A stretch of DNA of 60,850 bases from Comamonadaceae bacterium (GTDB taxonomy: Bacteria > Pseudomonadota > Gammaproteobacteria > Burkholderiales > Burkholderiaceae_C). The stretch lies in contig CANGLW010000014.1 of assembly GCA_947454955.1 (NCBI GenBank), positions 1-60,850 of the forward strand. Direction: 5' to 3'. The position numbers were made by a program, and so were the translations under genes. Positions 17,887-27,700 of the stretch are shown here, in pieces. Position 1 is the first letter of the stretch. Every line of letters starts with the position of its first letter. The notes beneath the pieces are model-generated. The model searched no databases. It had not been told where the DNA came from and saw only the letters and a program-made list of their open reading frames with translations.

Positions 17887-18698
17887 GGTTTTTGACAAAC
17901 CGGGCAATAAAACGTGGCGCGCTGGCCCTGGCGAATCATCTTGATGGGTGTGCTGCACACCCGGCAAGGCTCGCCTTCGCGGCCATACACATTGGCCTCC
18001 AACTGAAAGTACCCCGACTCACCGTAGGCGTTGGAAAAATCTTTCAGCGTGCTGCCACCTTTTTCTACCGCACGCGCCAACACATCACGCACTGCGGCAT
18101 ACAACTTCGCCGCACGCGGCTTGCTGATCTTGCTCGCGCGCGTGGTGGGCCGAATGCCTGCCAAAAACAAAGCTTCAGAGGCGTAAATATTGCCCACCCC
18201 CACCACCACTTCACCGGCCAGCAACACCTGCTTGATTGGGGCTTGCCGTTTTTTCAGGCCTTGTACAAAGGCAGCGAAATCAAAGCCATCACTCAAAGGC
18301 TCCATGCCCAAGTGGCCCAGCAGCTTTTGCGCTTCGGGCGCTGCTTCTGAAGCCGCCCACACTAAGGCACCAAAACGGCGCGGGTCATTCAAGCGCAGCG
18401 TGCCTTGATCGGTGACCAAGTCCACATGGTCGTGCACACCAGCTGCGGGCTGCTGCACAGCAAAGCTCACGCTACCCGACATGCCCAGGTGCAAAAGCAA
18501 CAAGCCTGGGTCGAGGTCAATCAACAGGTACTTGCCGCGCCGGCGCACCGCCACCACTCGCCGGCCACGCAGGGCCTCGGGGTCTAGGCCCAGCGGCCAG
18601 CGCAGGGGCTTGCCCAGGCGCAGTGACAGGATCTGAGCGCCCTGGATGCGGTCGGCAAAACTGCGGCGGGTGACTTCAACTTCGGGTAATTCGGGCAT
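17883..18698 (-). CDS. mutM: Formamidopyrimidine-DNA glycosylase MutM (Fpg)
   Basis: The 271-residue protein begins MPELPEVEV. Proline 2 is the catalytic nucleophile, so 18698 must be the start although the frame is open upstream. The C-terminal zinc finger is formed by CRVC and CPVC. It excises 8-oxoguanine and ring-opened purines. The four-base overlap with mutY places both halves of the GO repair system on one transcript. Confidence 0.97.
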   Translation of the reverse strand: MPELPEVEVTRRSFADRIQGAQILSLRLGKPLRWPLGLDPEALRGRRVVAVRRRGKYLLIDLDPGLLLLHLGMSGSVSFAVQQPAAGVHDHVDLVTDQGTLRLNDPRRFGALVWAASEAAPEAQKLLGHLGMEPLSDGFDFAAFVQGLKKRQAPIKQVLLAGEVVVGVGNIYASEALFLAGIRPTTRASKISKPRAAKLYAAVRDVLARAVEKGGSTLKDFSNAYGESGYFQLEANVYGREGEPCRVCSTPIKMIRQGQRATFYCPVCQKP

Positions 18699-18723
18699 GA
18701 GAAAGAGGGAAAACCTGCCAAGG

Positions 18724-18731
18724 ATTATGAT
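18724..18731. promoter_or_regulatory. Two-way -10-like box between mutM and the TPR gene
   Basis: ATTATGAT reads TATGAT on the plus strand (9 bases before the TPR ATG) and CATAAT on the minus strand (25 bases before the mutM ATG). It is the only A/T-rich spot between these divergent genes. Confidence 0.3.
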
Positions 18732-18740
18732 GGTTTGCAT

Positions 18741-20543
18741 ATGCCAAGTTTTCGCTGCAAATCACGCCCCAGCTCAGGTGCCTGTTCAGGTCCCGCTGCC
18801 AGTACCGAACCTCGTTCTCCAGGACTTCGCAAGTCGCTGGGCAGTGCCATGGTGGGCGCCCTGCTGATGTTCGGTACACCCCAACAGGTTTGGGCGGCGG
18901 AGACCCCAGCGAACTCGCGCATGGACGCACCGCTTTTTTACCAGCTGCTGCTGGGCGAGATCAGCTTTCGCGAGGGCGACCCAGGTGCTGGTTTTTCTTT
19001 TGTGTTGGACGCAGCCCGCCGCGCGAACGATGCGGCGCTGTACAAGCGCGCTGCTGACATGGCTTTGCAAGCCCGCTCGGGTGAACCTGCCCTGCAAGCC
19101 GCCAAGGCTTGGAAGCAAGCGTTTCCCAATTCGCGCGATGCCAACCGGTATGTGCTGCAAATTCTGATTGGCTTGAACAAGCTCACGGAGGTGCTGGAGC
19201 CCCTCAAGCAAGAAGTGAACTTGAGCGAGGCCAGCGAACGGGCTGAAGTGATAAACGGCTTGCCGCGTTACTTCGCACGCAACAACGACAAGCGCGCGGC
19301 TCTGGCCTTGGTCGAACAGGCTTTGCAAGACCACCTGAAAAACTCAGCCACGGGTGCGCCAGCCTGGACCACGATAGGCCGCATGCGTTTGAGCTTGGGC
19401 GACACCGAAGGCGCACTCAACAGTGTCAAGCGTGGTTTGGCCATCAACCCCAAGGCCAATGGCCCGGTGCTGCTGGCCCTGGCCCTGATGGTGGGCAAAG
19501 AGCCGCAAGGCGAAGCGGTGGTCAAAGCCCAGCTGCAAAGCCACAACAACCCTGAGTTGCGTTTGGAATACGCCCGCGTGCTGATTGAAGCGCAGCGCTA
19601 TGCTGAAGCAGCCGAACAGGTCAAACGCCTCACATCTGAAAAGCCCGAGTTTGAGCAGCCCTGGCTCATCCAAGGTGTGCTGGCCTTGCAAGATAAAAAA
19701 CTCGACCTGGCAGAGTCTTCCCTCAAACGCTACTTGGCTTTGATGGGCGCCAAGCCTGAGGGCGAAGAACAAGACCGCGGCCTGGTGCAGGCCTACCTGT
19801 CGCTGGCGCAAATTGCCGAGCAACGCAAAGACTTGAATGCCGCTGAAATGTGGCTCTCGAAAATCAGCAACCCCGAAGATCTGTTGCGCACCCAAAGCCG
19901 GCGCGCGGCCATGTTGGTGCAGCAAGGTAAATTGGCCGAGGCGCGTTCGCTGATCCAAAGCCTGCCGGAGAACAGCCCCGAAGACGCACGCAACAAACTC
20001 AGCGCCGAAGCCGCCTTGCTGCGCGAAGCCAAGCGCTACCAAGAAGCCTATGACTTGCTGCGCGACTGGACGGCACTGAACCCGACCGACACCGACATGC
20101 TCTACGACCAGGCCATGGTGGCTGACAAGCTCAAGTTGTATGAAGACATGGAGCGGCTGCTGCGCGAGATCATGAAGATCAAGCCTGATTTCCACCATGC
20201 TTACAACGCCTTGGGCTATGCCTTGGCTGAGCGCAACATCCGCTTGGACGAAGCGCGTGAGTTGATTGAAAAGGCCCTGTCGTTCGCCCCGGGCGACCCC
20301 TACATCACCGACAGCTTGGGTTGGGTGGAGTTTCGTGCGGGCAACAAAACCGCAGCCGAAAAAATTCTGCAAACCGCTTACAAAGCCAAGGCTGATGCGG
20401 AGATTGCCGCGCACTTGGGCGAGGTGCTTTGGAGCTTGGGCAAGCGCGAGCAAGCTCTGAAAGTTTGGCGCGAAGGCGTGCAGACCAACCCCGACAACGA
20501 CACCTTGCAGGAAACCCTCAAGCGCCTGCGCGTCAAGCTGTGA
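18741..20543 (+). CDS. Tetratricopeptide repeat protein
   Basis: The 600-residue protein has a long N-terminal stretch ending in a hydrophobic segment and AXA-like site ([16 protein letters not shown]), so it is probably exported or membrane-anchored. The rest is helical TPR-type repeats, clearest at [20 protein letters not shown] and [20 protein letters not shown]. It lies before lolB with coupled translation (GTGA). I recall this TPR-lolB-ispE order from related genomes; a role in the outer-membrane lipoprotein pathway is only a guess from context. The true start could be downstream of 18741. Confidence 0.85.
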   Translation: MPSFRCKSRPSSGACSGPAASTEPRSPGLRKSLGSAMVGALLMFGTPQQVWAAETPANSRMDAPLFYQLLLGEISFREGDPGAGFSFVLDAARRANDAALYKRAADMALQARSGEPALQAAKAWKQAFPNSRDANRYVLQILIGLNKLTEVLEPLKQEVNLSEASERAEVINGLPRYFARNNDKRAALALVEQALQDHLKNSATGAPAWTTIGRMRLSLGDTEGALNSVKRGLAINPKANGPVLLALALMVGKEPQGEAVVKAQLQSHNNPELRLEYARVLIEAQRYAEAAEQVKRLTSEKPEFEQPWLIQGVLALQDKKLDLAESSLKRYLALMGAKPEGEEQDRGLVQAYLSLAQIAEQRKDLNAAEMWLSKISNPEDLLRTQSRRAAMLVQQGKLAEARSLIQSLPENSPEDARNKLSAEAALLREAKRYQEAYDLLRDWTALNPTDTDMLYDQAMVADKLKLYEDMERLLREIMKIKPDFHHAYNALGYALAERNIRLDEARELIEKALSFAPGDPYITDSLGWVEFRAGNKTAAEKILQTAYKAKADAEIAAHLGEVLWSLGKREQALKVWREGVQTNPDNDTLQETLKRLRVKL

Positions 20544-21037
20544 TCCTCCCTCAAGGTCACCTTGGCCGGCTCTTGTTGCTGGCAGCTACGTTTTTCATAG
20601 CATCTTGCGCTCAAATCAAGCCAGCAGCGGAGTCATCAGCACCTCAAACCTGGGAAGGTCGCTTGGCTTTGACGGTGCCAGGCAACGCCCAGGAAACGCA
20701 GTCTTACTTCGCCGGTTTTGAATTGAGTGGCCATGCCCGCCAAGGGCAGATGCGTTTGCTCAGCCCCTTGGGCCAAACCCTGGCCAGCTTGCATTGGTCG
20801 CCCCAGGGTGCTCGTTTGGAAAAAGGCGATGAGGTTCGCCTTTACGATTCGGTGGCCACCATGACCGAGGCACTGACCGGCCAAGCCCTGCCCTTGCAAG
20901 CCTTGTTTGATTGGCTTGAGGGCCGGGCCACCCCGGTGAGTGGCTGGGACGTGGACCTCAGCGCCCAAGCCGCTGGCAAAATCACCGCCAAGCGCCGCTC
21001 GCCGCCGGCCGAACTCAAAGTGATCCTCAACCCATGA
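20540..21037 (+). CDS. lolB: Outer-membrane lipoprotein receptor LolB
   Basis: The 165-residue protein has a lipoprotein signal peptide with lipobox IASC. A LolB-type beta-barrel follows (WEGRLALTVPG, QGQMRLLSPLGQTLASLHW). LolB takes lipoproteins from LolA and inserts them into the outer membrane; lolA is also in this window (52824). The GTG start at 20540 overlaps the stop of the TPR gene. The codons for the signal peptide contain a 17-mer of the dispersed palindrome family. The 3' end overlaps ispE by four bases. Confidence 0.88.
   Translation: MILPQGHLGRLLLLAATFFIASCAQIKPAAESSAPQTWEGRLALTVPGNAQETQSYFAGFELSGHARQGQMRLLSPLGQTLASLHWSPQGARLEKGDEVRLYDSVATMTEALTGQALPLQALFDWLEGRATPVSGWDVDLSAQAAGKITAKRRSPPAELKVILNP
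20585..20601. repeat. 17-bp palindrome family member inside the lolB signal sequence
   Basis: GCTACGTTTTTCATAGC (4 of 5 arm pairs) encodes part of the hydrophobic core (AATFFIA). Its length, arms and T-rich centre match the intergenic copies. Confidence 0.45.
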
Positions 21038-21864
21038 CCCTGCATGACGTGCTGGCCCCGGCCAAGCTCAATTTGTTTTTGCACATCACCGGCAGGCGCG
21101 CGGATGGCTACCACCTGCTGCAATCGGCCTTCATGCTGATTGACTGGTGCGACACCCTGCACTTTGAGCTGCGCCCAAGCGGCATCAGCCGCGAAGACTT
21201 GACCACCCCCCTGCCCGCTGATGATCTGGTGCTGCGCGCTGCCCGCGCTTTGCAAGCTGCCACAGGCTGCACCCAGGGCGCGCACATCGCCATCGACAAA
21301 CAAATTCCAGCCCAAGCCGGTATGGGCGGCGGCTCGTCGGATGCGGCCAGCACGCTCATCGCCTTGAACCGCTTGTGGGGCCTGGGTTTGAAGCGTGAAC
21401 AGCTCATGAAAATTGGGCTTGAACTCGGGGCGGATGTGCCATTTTTCATCGGCGGCTCACACGCCTGGGTGGAAGGCATAGGCGAGCAGCTCACCCCTTT
21501 GCAGCTGCCTGCCGCACAGTTTTTGGTGGCCAAACCCGATGCCGGCCTGCCCACCGCGTTGATTTTTTCTGATCCGCAGCTCAAGCGCGACAGCTTTGCT
21601 GCTACAATCACAGGCTTTGCTGCTAACCCATACGGCTTTGGCCGGAACGACTTGCAGCCCGTGGCTGAGAAACTTTGCCCTGAGATGGTTGAGGCCTTAA
21701 ATTGGCTTCACACCCTCGGACTCCATGGCAGAATGACCGGCTCGGGAAGTGCTGTTTTTGCATGGGCGCCTGAGAATTTTGGTGTGCCGTCGGCGCAAGA
21801 CACACTGAAAGTCAGGTTGTGTAGCAATCTGGCCGCTCATCCCCTCGCGGGTTGGGTCGACTGA
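21034..21864 (+). CDS. ispE: 4-diphosphocytidyl-2-C-methyl-D-erythritol kinase
   Basis: The 276-residue protein is a GHMP kinase. APAKLNLFLHITGRRADGYH is at the N-terminus and the ATP loop is PAQAGMGGGSSDAAS. It phosphorylates CDP-ME in the MEP isoprenoid pathway. It is coupled to lolB by an ATGA overlap. Near residue 190 a 12-bp sequence occurs twice at 21-base spacing and encodes FAAT/FAAN, possibly a small duplication specific to this lineage. Confidence 0.96.
   Translation: MTLHDVLAPAKLNLFLHITGRRADGYHLLQSAFMLIDWCDTLHFELRPSGISREDLTTPLPADDLVLRAARALQAATGCTQGAHIAIDKQIPAQAGMGGGSSDAASTLIALNRLWGLGLKREQLMKIGLELGADVPFFIGGSHAWVEGIGEQLTPLQLPAAQFLVAKPDAGLPTALIFSDPQLKRDSFAATITGFAANPYGFGRNDLQPVAEKLCPEMVEALNWLHTLGLHGRMTGSGSAVFAWAPENFGVPSAQDTLKVRLCSNLAAHPLAGWVD
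21593..21625 (+). repeat. Direct 12-bp repeat within ispE
   Basis: GCTTTGCTGCTA occurs at 21593 and again at 21614, in the same reading frame. Confidence 0.7.
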
Positions 21865-21901
21865 AAAGTTTCGGCTGGTGAACTTGTTCATCAGCCCGTG
21901 T

Positions 21902-21978
21902 AGGGGAGTCGCCAAGTTGGTTAAGGCACCGGATTTTGATTCCGGCATGCGAGGGTTCGAGTCCTTCCTCCCCTGCCA
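21902..21978 (+). tRNA. tRNA-Gln (anticodon TTG)
   Basis: A 77-base cloverleaf. Acceptor AGGGGAG pairs with CTCCCCT, then G and an encoded CCA. The anticodon stem CCGGA/TCCGG frames loop TTTTGAT with anticodon UUG. It lies between ispE and prs, a position I recall from other Burkholderiales. It has no clear promoter of its own and may be cut from the ispE-prs transcript. An 11-bp hairpin just upstream (about 21874-21897) has no T run. Confidence 0.97.
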
Positions 21979-22009
21979 CCTCGTCTAAGTCTTTATTGCT
22001 GGGATGCTC

Positions 22010-22987
22010 ATGTCGGCCGTTCATTCTCCCGAATTCATGGTTTTCAGCGGTAACGCAACACCCGCGCTGGCTGCCAATATCGCCAAGCATCTGGGCATCC
22101 AGGTCGGCGCTGCCACCGTGGGTCGTTTCTCTGACGGTGAAGTCACCGTCGAGATCAACCAAAACGTGCGCGCCCGCGACGTGTTCGTGGTGCAAAGCAC
22201 CTGCGCCCCCACCAACGACAACCTGATGGAACTGCTCATCATGGTCGATGCACTCAAGCGTGCCTCGGCCGAGCGGATCTACGCCGTTATTCCTTACTAC
22301 GGTTACGCCCGCCAGGACCGCCGTCCGCGCTCTACTCGCGTGCCCATCACCGCCAAAGTGGTGGCCAACATGCTGCAAGCCGCCGGTGTGGCCAGCGTGC
22401 TGACCATGGACTTGCACGCCGACCAAATACAGGGTTTCTTTGACATCCCGGTCGACAACATTTACGCCTCGCCGGTGTTGCTGGGTGACCTGCGCCAGAA
22501 AAATTACGACGACCTGATTGTGGTCTCGCCCGACGTGGGTGGTGTGGTGCGCGCCCGCGCCCTGGCCAAACAGCTGGGTTGCGACCTGGCCATCATCGAC
22601 AAGCGTCGCCCCAAGGCGAACGTGAGCGAGGTGATGCACGTCATCGGTGAAATTGAAGGCCGCAACTGCGTGATCATGGACGACATGATCGACACCGCGG
22701 GTACGCTGGTCAAAGCCGCCGAGGTGCTCAAAGAGCGCGGCGCGAAAAAGGTTTACGCTTACTGCACGCACCCGATTTTTTCGGGCCCAGCGATTGAGCG
22801 TATTTCCAAGGGCAATGCCCTGGACGAGGTGGTGGTCACGGACACCATCCCACTGAGTGCCGAGGCCACCGCCTGCACCAAAATCCGTCAGGTCAGCGTG
22901 GCGCCTTTGATCGCCACCACGATCTCACGCATCGCCAAAGGCGATTCCGTCATGAGTTTGTTCCTGGATCAAAACAACCTGTTCTGA
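22010..22987 (+). CDS. prs: Ribose-phosphate pyrophosphokinase (PRPP synthetase)
   Basis: The protein has about 325 residues. The core [20 protein letters not shown] is followed by [17 protein letters not shown] and the PRPP-binding [12 protein letters not shown]. It makes PRPP from ribose-5-phosphate and ATP for nucleotide, His and Trp synthesis. I use the ATG at 22010, 5 bases after GGGA; an ATG at 22004 is also in frame. A short hairpin with six T follows the gene. Confidence 0.96.
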   Translation: MSAVHSPEFMVFSGNATPALAANIAKHLGIQVGAATVGRFSDGEVTVEINQNVRARDVFVVQSTCAPTNDNLMELLIMVDALKRASAERIYAVIPYYGYARQDRRPRSTRVPITAKVVANMLQAAGVASVLTMDLHADQIQGFFDIPVDNIYASPVLLGDLRQKNYDDLIVVSPDVGGVVRARALAKQLGCDLAIIDKRRPKANVSEVMHVIGEIEGRNCVIMDDMIDTAGTLVKAAEVLKERGAKKVYAYCTHPIFSGPAIERISKGNALDEVVVTDTIPLSAEATACTKIRQVSVAPLIATTISRIAKGDSVMSLFLDQNNLF

Positions 22988-23003
22988 TTCGGATCATCAG
23001 CCG

Positions 23004-23023
23004 GCTGGGTAACCAGCTTTTTT
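23004..23023 (+). terminator. Possible terminator after prs
   Basis: GCTGG-GTAA-CCAGC (5-bp stem, GNRA-type loop) is directly followed by six T, before the rplY ribosome binding site. Confidence 0.45.
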
Positions 23024-23069
23024 AAACCGGCATCACACTGGTCGCGGTGGATGTCTTTTGGAGTACGTT

Positions 23070-23696
23070 ATGAAATTTGTCGCTTTTGAGCGCGCTAAGC
23101 AGGGAACGGGTGCGAGCCGCCGTCTGCGTATCACCGGTCGCACGCCCGGTATTGTTTATGGTGGTTCCGGCGAACCCCAGCTCATCGAGCTGGACCACAA
23201 CGCCCTGTGGCACGCCCTGAAAAAGGAAGCATTCCACTCGTCCATCTTGGACATGGAAGTGAACGGCCAAACTGGCAAAGTGTTGCTGCGCGACGTGCAA
23301 ATGCACCCCTTCAAACAGCTGGTTCTGCACATCGATTTCCAGCGCGTGGACGCCAACACCCGCCTGCACATGAAAGTGCCATTGCACTTCAGCGGTGAAG
23401 AGAATTCCCCCGCCGTCAAGGCCGATGCTTGCTTGGTTAACCACGTGATGACCGAACTGGAAATCACCTGCTTGCCCGCTGACCTGCCCGAGTTCATCTC
23501 GGTGGACCTGAGCGGCCTGACCAAAGGCGTGTCGCTGCATGTGAACGACATCACACTGCCCAAAGGCGTGACGGTGGTGACCCACGGCAAACCCAACCCC
23601 GTGTTGGTGTCGGTGGCCGCACCCGTGGAAGAGGAAGTGGCTGCACCCGCTGCCGCACCTGCTGCAGAAGCACCCGCCAAAGGCAAGAAGAAGTAA
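23070..23696 (+). CDS. rplY: 50S ribosomal protein L25/general stress protein Ctc
   Basis: The 208-residue protein is the long (TL5/Ctc) form of L25. An N-terminal 5S rRNA-binding domain ([20 protein letters not shown]) is followed by a C-terminal beta domain and an Ala/Pro/Glu-rich tail ending KGKKK. GGAG 7 bases before the ATG sets the start at 23070. It lies between prs and pth and is ended by a strong terminator. Confidence 0.95.
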   Translation: MKFVAFERAKQGTGASRRLRITGRTPGIVYGGSGEPQLIELDHNALWHALKKEAFHSSILDMEVNGQTGKVLLRDVQMHPFKQLVLHIDFQRVDANTRLHMKVPLHFSGEENSPAVKADACLVNHVMTELEITCLPADLPEFISVDLSGLTKGVSLHVNDITLPKGVTVVTHGKPNPVLVSVAAPVEEEVAAPAAAPAAEAPAKGKKK

Positions 23697-23713
23697 TTCT
23701 TCGCGCCCTTGCC

Positions 23714-23745
23714 AAACAGCCCACTTCGGTGGGCTGTTTTGTTTT
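23714..23745 (+). terminator. Intrinsic terminator after rplY
   Basis: AAACAGCCCA and TGGGCTGTTT form a 10-bp stem around CTTCGG, followed by a T-rich tail. Confidence 0.85.
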
Positions 23746-23764
23746 GTGCCCCTGCTTGGCGCGG

Positions 23765-23770
23765 GATAAT
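23765..23770 (+). promoter_or_regulatory. Probable -10 box (GATAAT) 5 bases before pth ATG
   Basis: GATAAT lies between the rplY terminator and the pth start, and no Shine-Dalgarno sequence is present. Transcription would start at the ATG or within a base or two of it. Confidence 0.4.
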
Positions 23771-23775
23771 CACGC

Positions 23776-24426
23776 ATGATCAAATTATTTGTTGGCCTGG
23801 GCAACCCCGGCCCCGAGTATGAAAGCACCCGCCACAACGCTGGGTTCTGGTGGATCGACGCGCTGGCCCGCGAGCTCAAAGTTAGCCTGAGTTATGAGCG
23901 CAGCTACTTCGGCCTGATGGCCCGCACCACCGTCAAAGGTGAGACGGTGTGGTTGCTTGAGCCGCAAACCTTCATGAACGCTTCGGGCAAATCAGTGGCA
24001 GCGCTGGCGAAGTTTTTCAAAATCAAACCCGAAGAAATTCTGGTGGCACATGACGAGCTCGACATCGTGCCCGGGCAGGTCAAGCTCAAGCGCGGTGGCA
24101 GCCATGCAGGGCACAACGGCCTGCGCGACATCCACGCCCAATTGGGCAGCGACGACTACTGGCGCCTGCGCATCGGTGTGGGCCACCCCGGCGTGAAGTC
24201 TGAAGTGATTCATTGGGTGCTGAAAAAGCCCTCGCCTGATCACCGCGAGGCGATTGAGGCCTCCATCAGCCGCTCGCTCAAAGCCCTGCCCGAGTTGCTT
24301 GGTGGCGATGTGAGCAAAGCCACCATGCTGATCCACACCAGCCAGCCCCCAAGGCCCAAACCGCCCAGGCCAACTGCCGGTTCGAACGACCCAACCACGA
24401 CGCCGCCAGCAGCAGACAAACCCTGA
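23776..24426 (+). CDS. pth: Peptidyl-tRNA hydrolase
   Basis: The 216-residue protein has the Pth signature [20 protein letters not shown] with the catalytic His. The core HDELD and [15 protein letters not shown] follow. It recycles peptidyl-tRNAs that drop off ribosomes. The last 25 or so residues are a Pro/Thr-rich tail beyond the usual fold of about 190 residues, probably disordered. The start has no Shine-Dalgarno sequence and sits just after GATAAT, so a leaderless mRNA is likely. Confidence 0.95.
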   Translation: MIKLFVGLGNPGPEYESTRHNAGFWWIDALARELKVSLSYERSYFGLMARTTVKGETVWLLEPQTFMNASGKSVAALAKFFKIKPEEILVAHDELDIVPGQVKLKRGGSHAGHNGLRDIHAQLGSDDYWRLRIGVGHPGVKSEVIHWVLKKPSPDHREAIEASISRSLKALPELLGGDVSKATMLIHTSQPPRPKPPRPTAGSNDPTTTPPAADKP

Positions 24427-24432
24427 GTTCTC

Positions 24433-24461
24433 TTGCACCGCTCAGGGATGAGCTGTATAAA
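24433..24461 (+). promoter_or_regulatory. Sigma70-type promoter of the small periplasmic protein gene
   Basis: TTGCAC, a 17-base spacer and TATAAA. Transcription would begin near 24468, about 20 bases before the ATG at 24489, with GGGGG as ribosome binding site. This is one of the few classical -35/-10 pairs in the window. Confidence 0.6.
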
Positions 24462-24488
24462 TTCCCCATAAAAATTCAGGGGGATGAG

Positions 24489-24920
24489 ATGAACCACAAA
24501 ATCGGTTTGAGGGTCGACATCAAGATCGGCATTGCTCTGCTTTTGGGAGCAAATTTCTCAATGCCGGCAAAGGCTACAGAGGTTTTTCGATGTGGCAGCC
24601 AGTTTTCCGACTTGCCTTGCAGCAACACAGCAAGCGCGACCCAGGTGGACGACACACGAAGTCGCGCACAGCAACGGCAAAGCCAAGAAGCCACACAACA
24701 CCACCAAGTGGCAGCGCAACATCTGCAGGGTCAACGGCAACGAGATGAAGGGCTTGCACGCGATGCGCAGCGCTTGGCCCATGTGGCTCCGCCACCGCCC
24801 CCAGTTCAGGCCAAAGCGCCCGCTCCTGTTTTGCGACCACGCAAGCACCACGGGCCAAACACGCCGCACTTCACTGCGCGCAGTGCCGATGCAGCATCAC
24901 AAAGCAGCAAGAAAAAATGA
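24489..24920 (+). CDS. Small periplasmic protein with DUF4124-like segment
   Basis: The 143-residue protein has a signal peptide (IGIALLLGANFSMPAKA). A short segment VFRCGSQFSDLPC resembles the DUF4124 pattern of a Tyr/Phe-Arg-Cys start with a second Cys. After it comes a long Gln/His/Arg-rich, probably helical stretch and a Pro/Lys-rich tail. DUF4124 proteins are common in betaproteobacteria and have no settled function. It has its own promoter and ends two bases before the convergent ferredoxin gene. Confidence 0.7.
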   Translation: MNHKIGLRVDIKIGIALLLGANFSMPAKATEVFRCGSQFSDLPCSNTASATQVDDTRSRAQQRQSQEATQHHQVAAQHLQGQRQRDEGLARDAQRLAHVAPPPPPVQAKAPAPVLRPRKHHGPNTPHFTARSADAASQSSKKK

Positions 24921-24921
24921 C

Positions 24922-25704
<783 letters not shown>

Positions 25705-25708
<4 letters not shown>

Positions 25709-26352
25709 GCCTCATTCTCCATCACTTGCAGCAGGTGTGCATGCACCGCCCCTGCCTTCATGAAGCGGTGTTCGCGCAGGCCCAGGGCGGCCAGGGCCTC
25801 AGCATCCCAGTGGTGCGGGGCTTCCAGGTAAATCCAGCCACTGGCACTCAAAATTTTGCGCGACGCGCGCAGGGCCTCTTCAAACACCGGGGCTTCAAAG
25901 GGCGGGTCCAAAAACACCACATCGGCACTGCCGGGCGTTTGGCGCGACAGCCAAGCCAGGGCATCGCCCCGCTGAATAGACACCGTGCCTGCCTGCAACT
26001 GGGTTTGCGTGGCTTGCAGGCGTTGGAGCAACTCGGGGTTTTGCTCCACCATCACCACGCGGGCTGCACCACGCGACGCAGCCTCCCAGCCCAATGCGCC
26101 GGTGCCGGCAAAGGCATCCACACAGCGCCAGCCCCCCAGGTCTTGACCGAGCCAGTTGAACAGGGTTTCACGCACCCGGTCGGGCGTGGGTCGCAGGCCC
26201 GGCAGGTCAGGCACGCTGAGCTTGGTGCGCTTCCACTGCCCGCCGATGATGCGGATTTCGCCCGCGGGTGTGTGGCGTGTGCCAGACTTGGTTTTACCCA
26301 CTTTGCGAGGCGCAGCCTTCACGGGTTTAGCGCTGGTTTTGGATGTGCTCAA
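25705..26352 (-). CDS. rsmD: 16S rRNA (guanine966-N2)-methyltransferase
   Basis: The 215-residue protein has a basic N-terminal tail (KPVKAAPRKVGKTKSG). It is followed by the SAM-binding region DAFAGTGALGWEAASRGA and the catalytic DPPFE, which corresponds to the D/N-PPY motif of N6/N2 methyltransferases. It modifies G966 of 16S rRNA. It overlaps both neighbours by four bases. Confidence 0.95.
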
Positions 26353-27689
26353 GGTTGTCCTCCCACCACCACGGTGACCATACGATCGGGCTGCAAATGG
26401 CGCGCGAACGCGGCCTTCACATCGGCCACGGTGATCTTGTCCACACGCGAGGTCCAGGTGTCCAAATAATTCAGTGGCAAGTTGTTTGCAGCGATGTTGG
26501 CCACGTTGTCCAGCAGCTTGCGGTTGGTGTCGATGCGCAGGGCAAAGCCGCCGATCAAATTGTCTTTGGCAGCTTGCAACTCAGCTTCGGTCGGGCCTTG
26601 GGTGACAAACTTCTTCAACACCTCGCGCGTCACGGCCACTGCTTGCGCAGCTTGGTCAGGGCGGGTTTGCAAGCTCATGGTGAACGCCCCGGCATGCAGG
26701 CCCGGGTTGAAGGTGCTGTAAACGCTGTAGCTCAAGCCGCGCTTTTCACGCACCTCGGTGGTGAGTTGCGACACAAAACCGCCACCACCCAAAATGTAGT
26801 TGCCCACCAGCATCGCGAAAAAATCAGGGTCGGCGCGGGTGATGCCGGGCTGGCCAATCAGCACATGCGCCTGGGCTGATTCAAAAGGCACCGCCAGGTT
26901 TTGCGCACTGGCCAAAGGCTGCACATTCGCCACCGCGGGCAAGGCGGTGCAAGCTGCTTGGTTCAGGGGCTGCATGAGGCGGCTCACCAACGCGTCGGCC
27001 TGCGCGCGGGTGATGGCACCCACCAAGCTGATGCGGGCGCGGCAGGGCAGCACCGTGCGGGCGTAAAACGCGCGCATGTCAGCCACCTCGATGCGGTCCA
27101 GCGTCTGGGCCGTCACCTCAAACCCATACGGATGGCTGCCGTACACCGCTGCGCTGTAGGCCTTGCCCGCGCGGGTGGCGGGGCGGGTGTCAGCCTCTTT
27201 GATGGCGGCTTGCCAGCGTTTGCGCTCGGTGGCCCAAATGTCTGCGGGCCAAGAAGGCCGGGCCAGTTGTTGCGCGGCCAAGGCCAGCGATTTGTCCAGC
27301 AAGTCAGGGTAGGTCAGGGTGCGCAGACTGAAACTCAAGCGGTCAGCACTGGCACTGGCGCCAAACGAGGCACCCAGGTCGGCCCAGGCTTCGCTCAAAG
27401 CGTTTTCATCAAGCGCTGGGCGCTGCCCCAACGCCAACACACCCTTGGAGGTCATGGCCGCAGAGGCACTGGCTAAGCCGGCTTGTGCTGCCGGGTCGCG
27501 GCGGCTGCCACCATCCACATCCATCAGCACATCGAGCATGGGGATGGCCGGACTTTCCACCAAAAACACCTGCGCCCCGCTGGCGTGTTGCCACGTCACA
27601 ATCGGAATGCCTGCCAACACCTGTGGGCTTAACAGGGCTGCAAGCAGCATACAGGCTGCTTGTGTGGCTATTTTTTGAAGAGCAGTCAT
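26349..27689 (-). CDS. M16 peptidase-like protein lacking the zinc motif
   Basis: The 446-residue protein has a signal peptide (LLAALLSPQVLA). It has the M16 inhibitor/insulinase-like C-terminal region (GNYILGGGGFVSQLTTEVREKRG). The HxxEH metal site expected about 60 residues in is missing, and AGLASASAAMTS stands in its place. In other bacteria such proteins pair with an active M16 subunit to form a periplasmic protease, and an active partner is encoded directly upstream. Its first codons contain a 17-mer like the dispersed palindrome family. Confidence 0.88.
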   Translation of the reverse strand: MTALQKIATQAACMLLAALLSPQVLAGIPIVTWQHASGAQVFLVESPAIPMLDVLMDVDGGSRRDPAAQAGLASASAAMTSKGVLALGQRPALDENALSEAWADLGASFGASASADRLSFSLRTLTYPDLLDKSLALAAQQLARPSWPADIWATERKRWQAAIKEADTRPATRAGKAYSAAVYGSHPYGFEVTAQTLDRIEVADMRAFYARTVLPCRARISLVGAITRAQADALVSRLMQPLNQAACTALPAVANVQPLASAQNLAVPFESAQAHVLIGQPGITRADPDFFAMLVGNYILGGGGFVSQLTTEVREKRGLSYSVYSTFNPGLHAGAFTMSLQTRPDQAAQAVAVTREVLKKFVTQGPTEAELQAAKDNLIGGFALRIDTNRKLLDNVANIAANNLPLNYLDTWTSRVDKITVADVKAAFARHLQPDRMVTVVVGGQP

Positions 27690-27700
27690 TTTTCAGCCCT

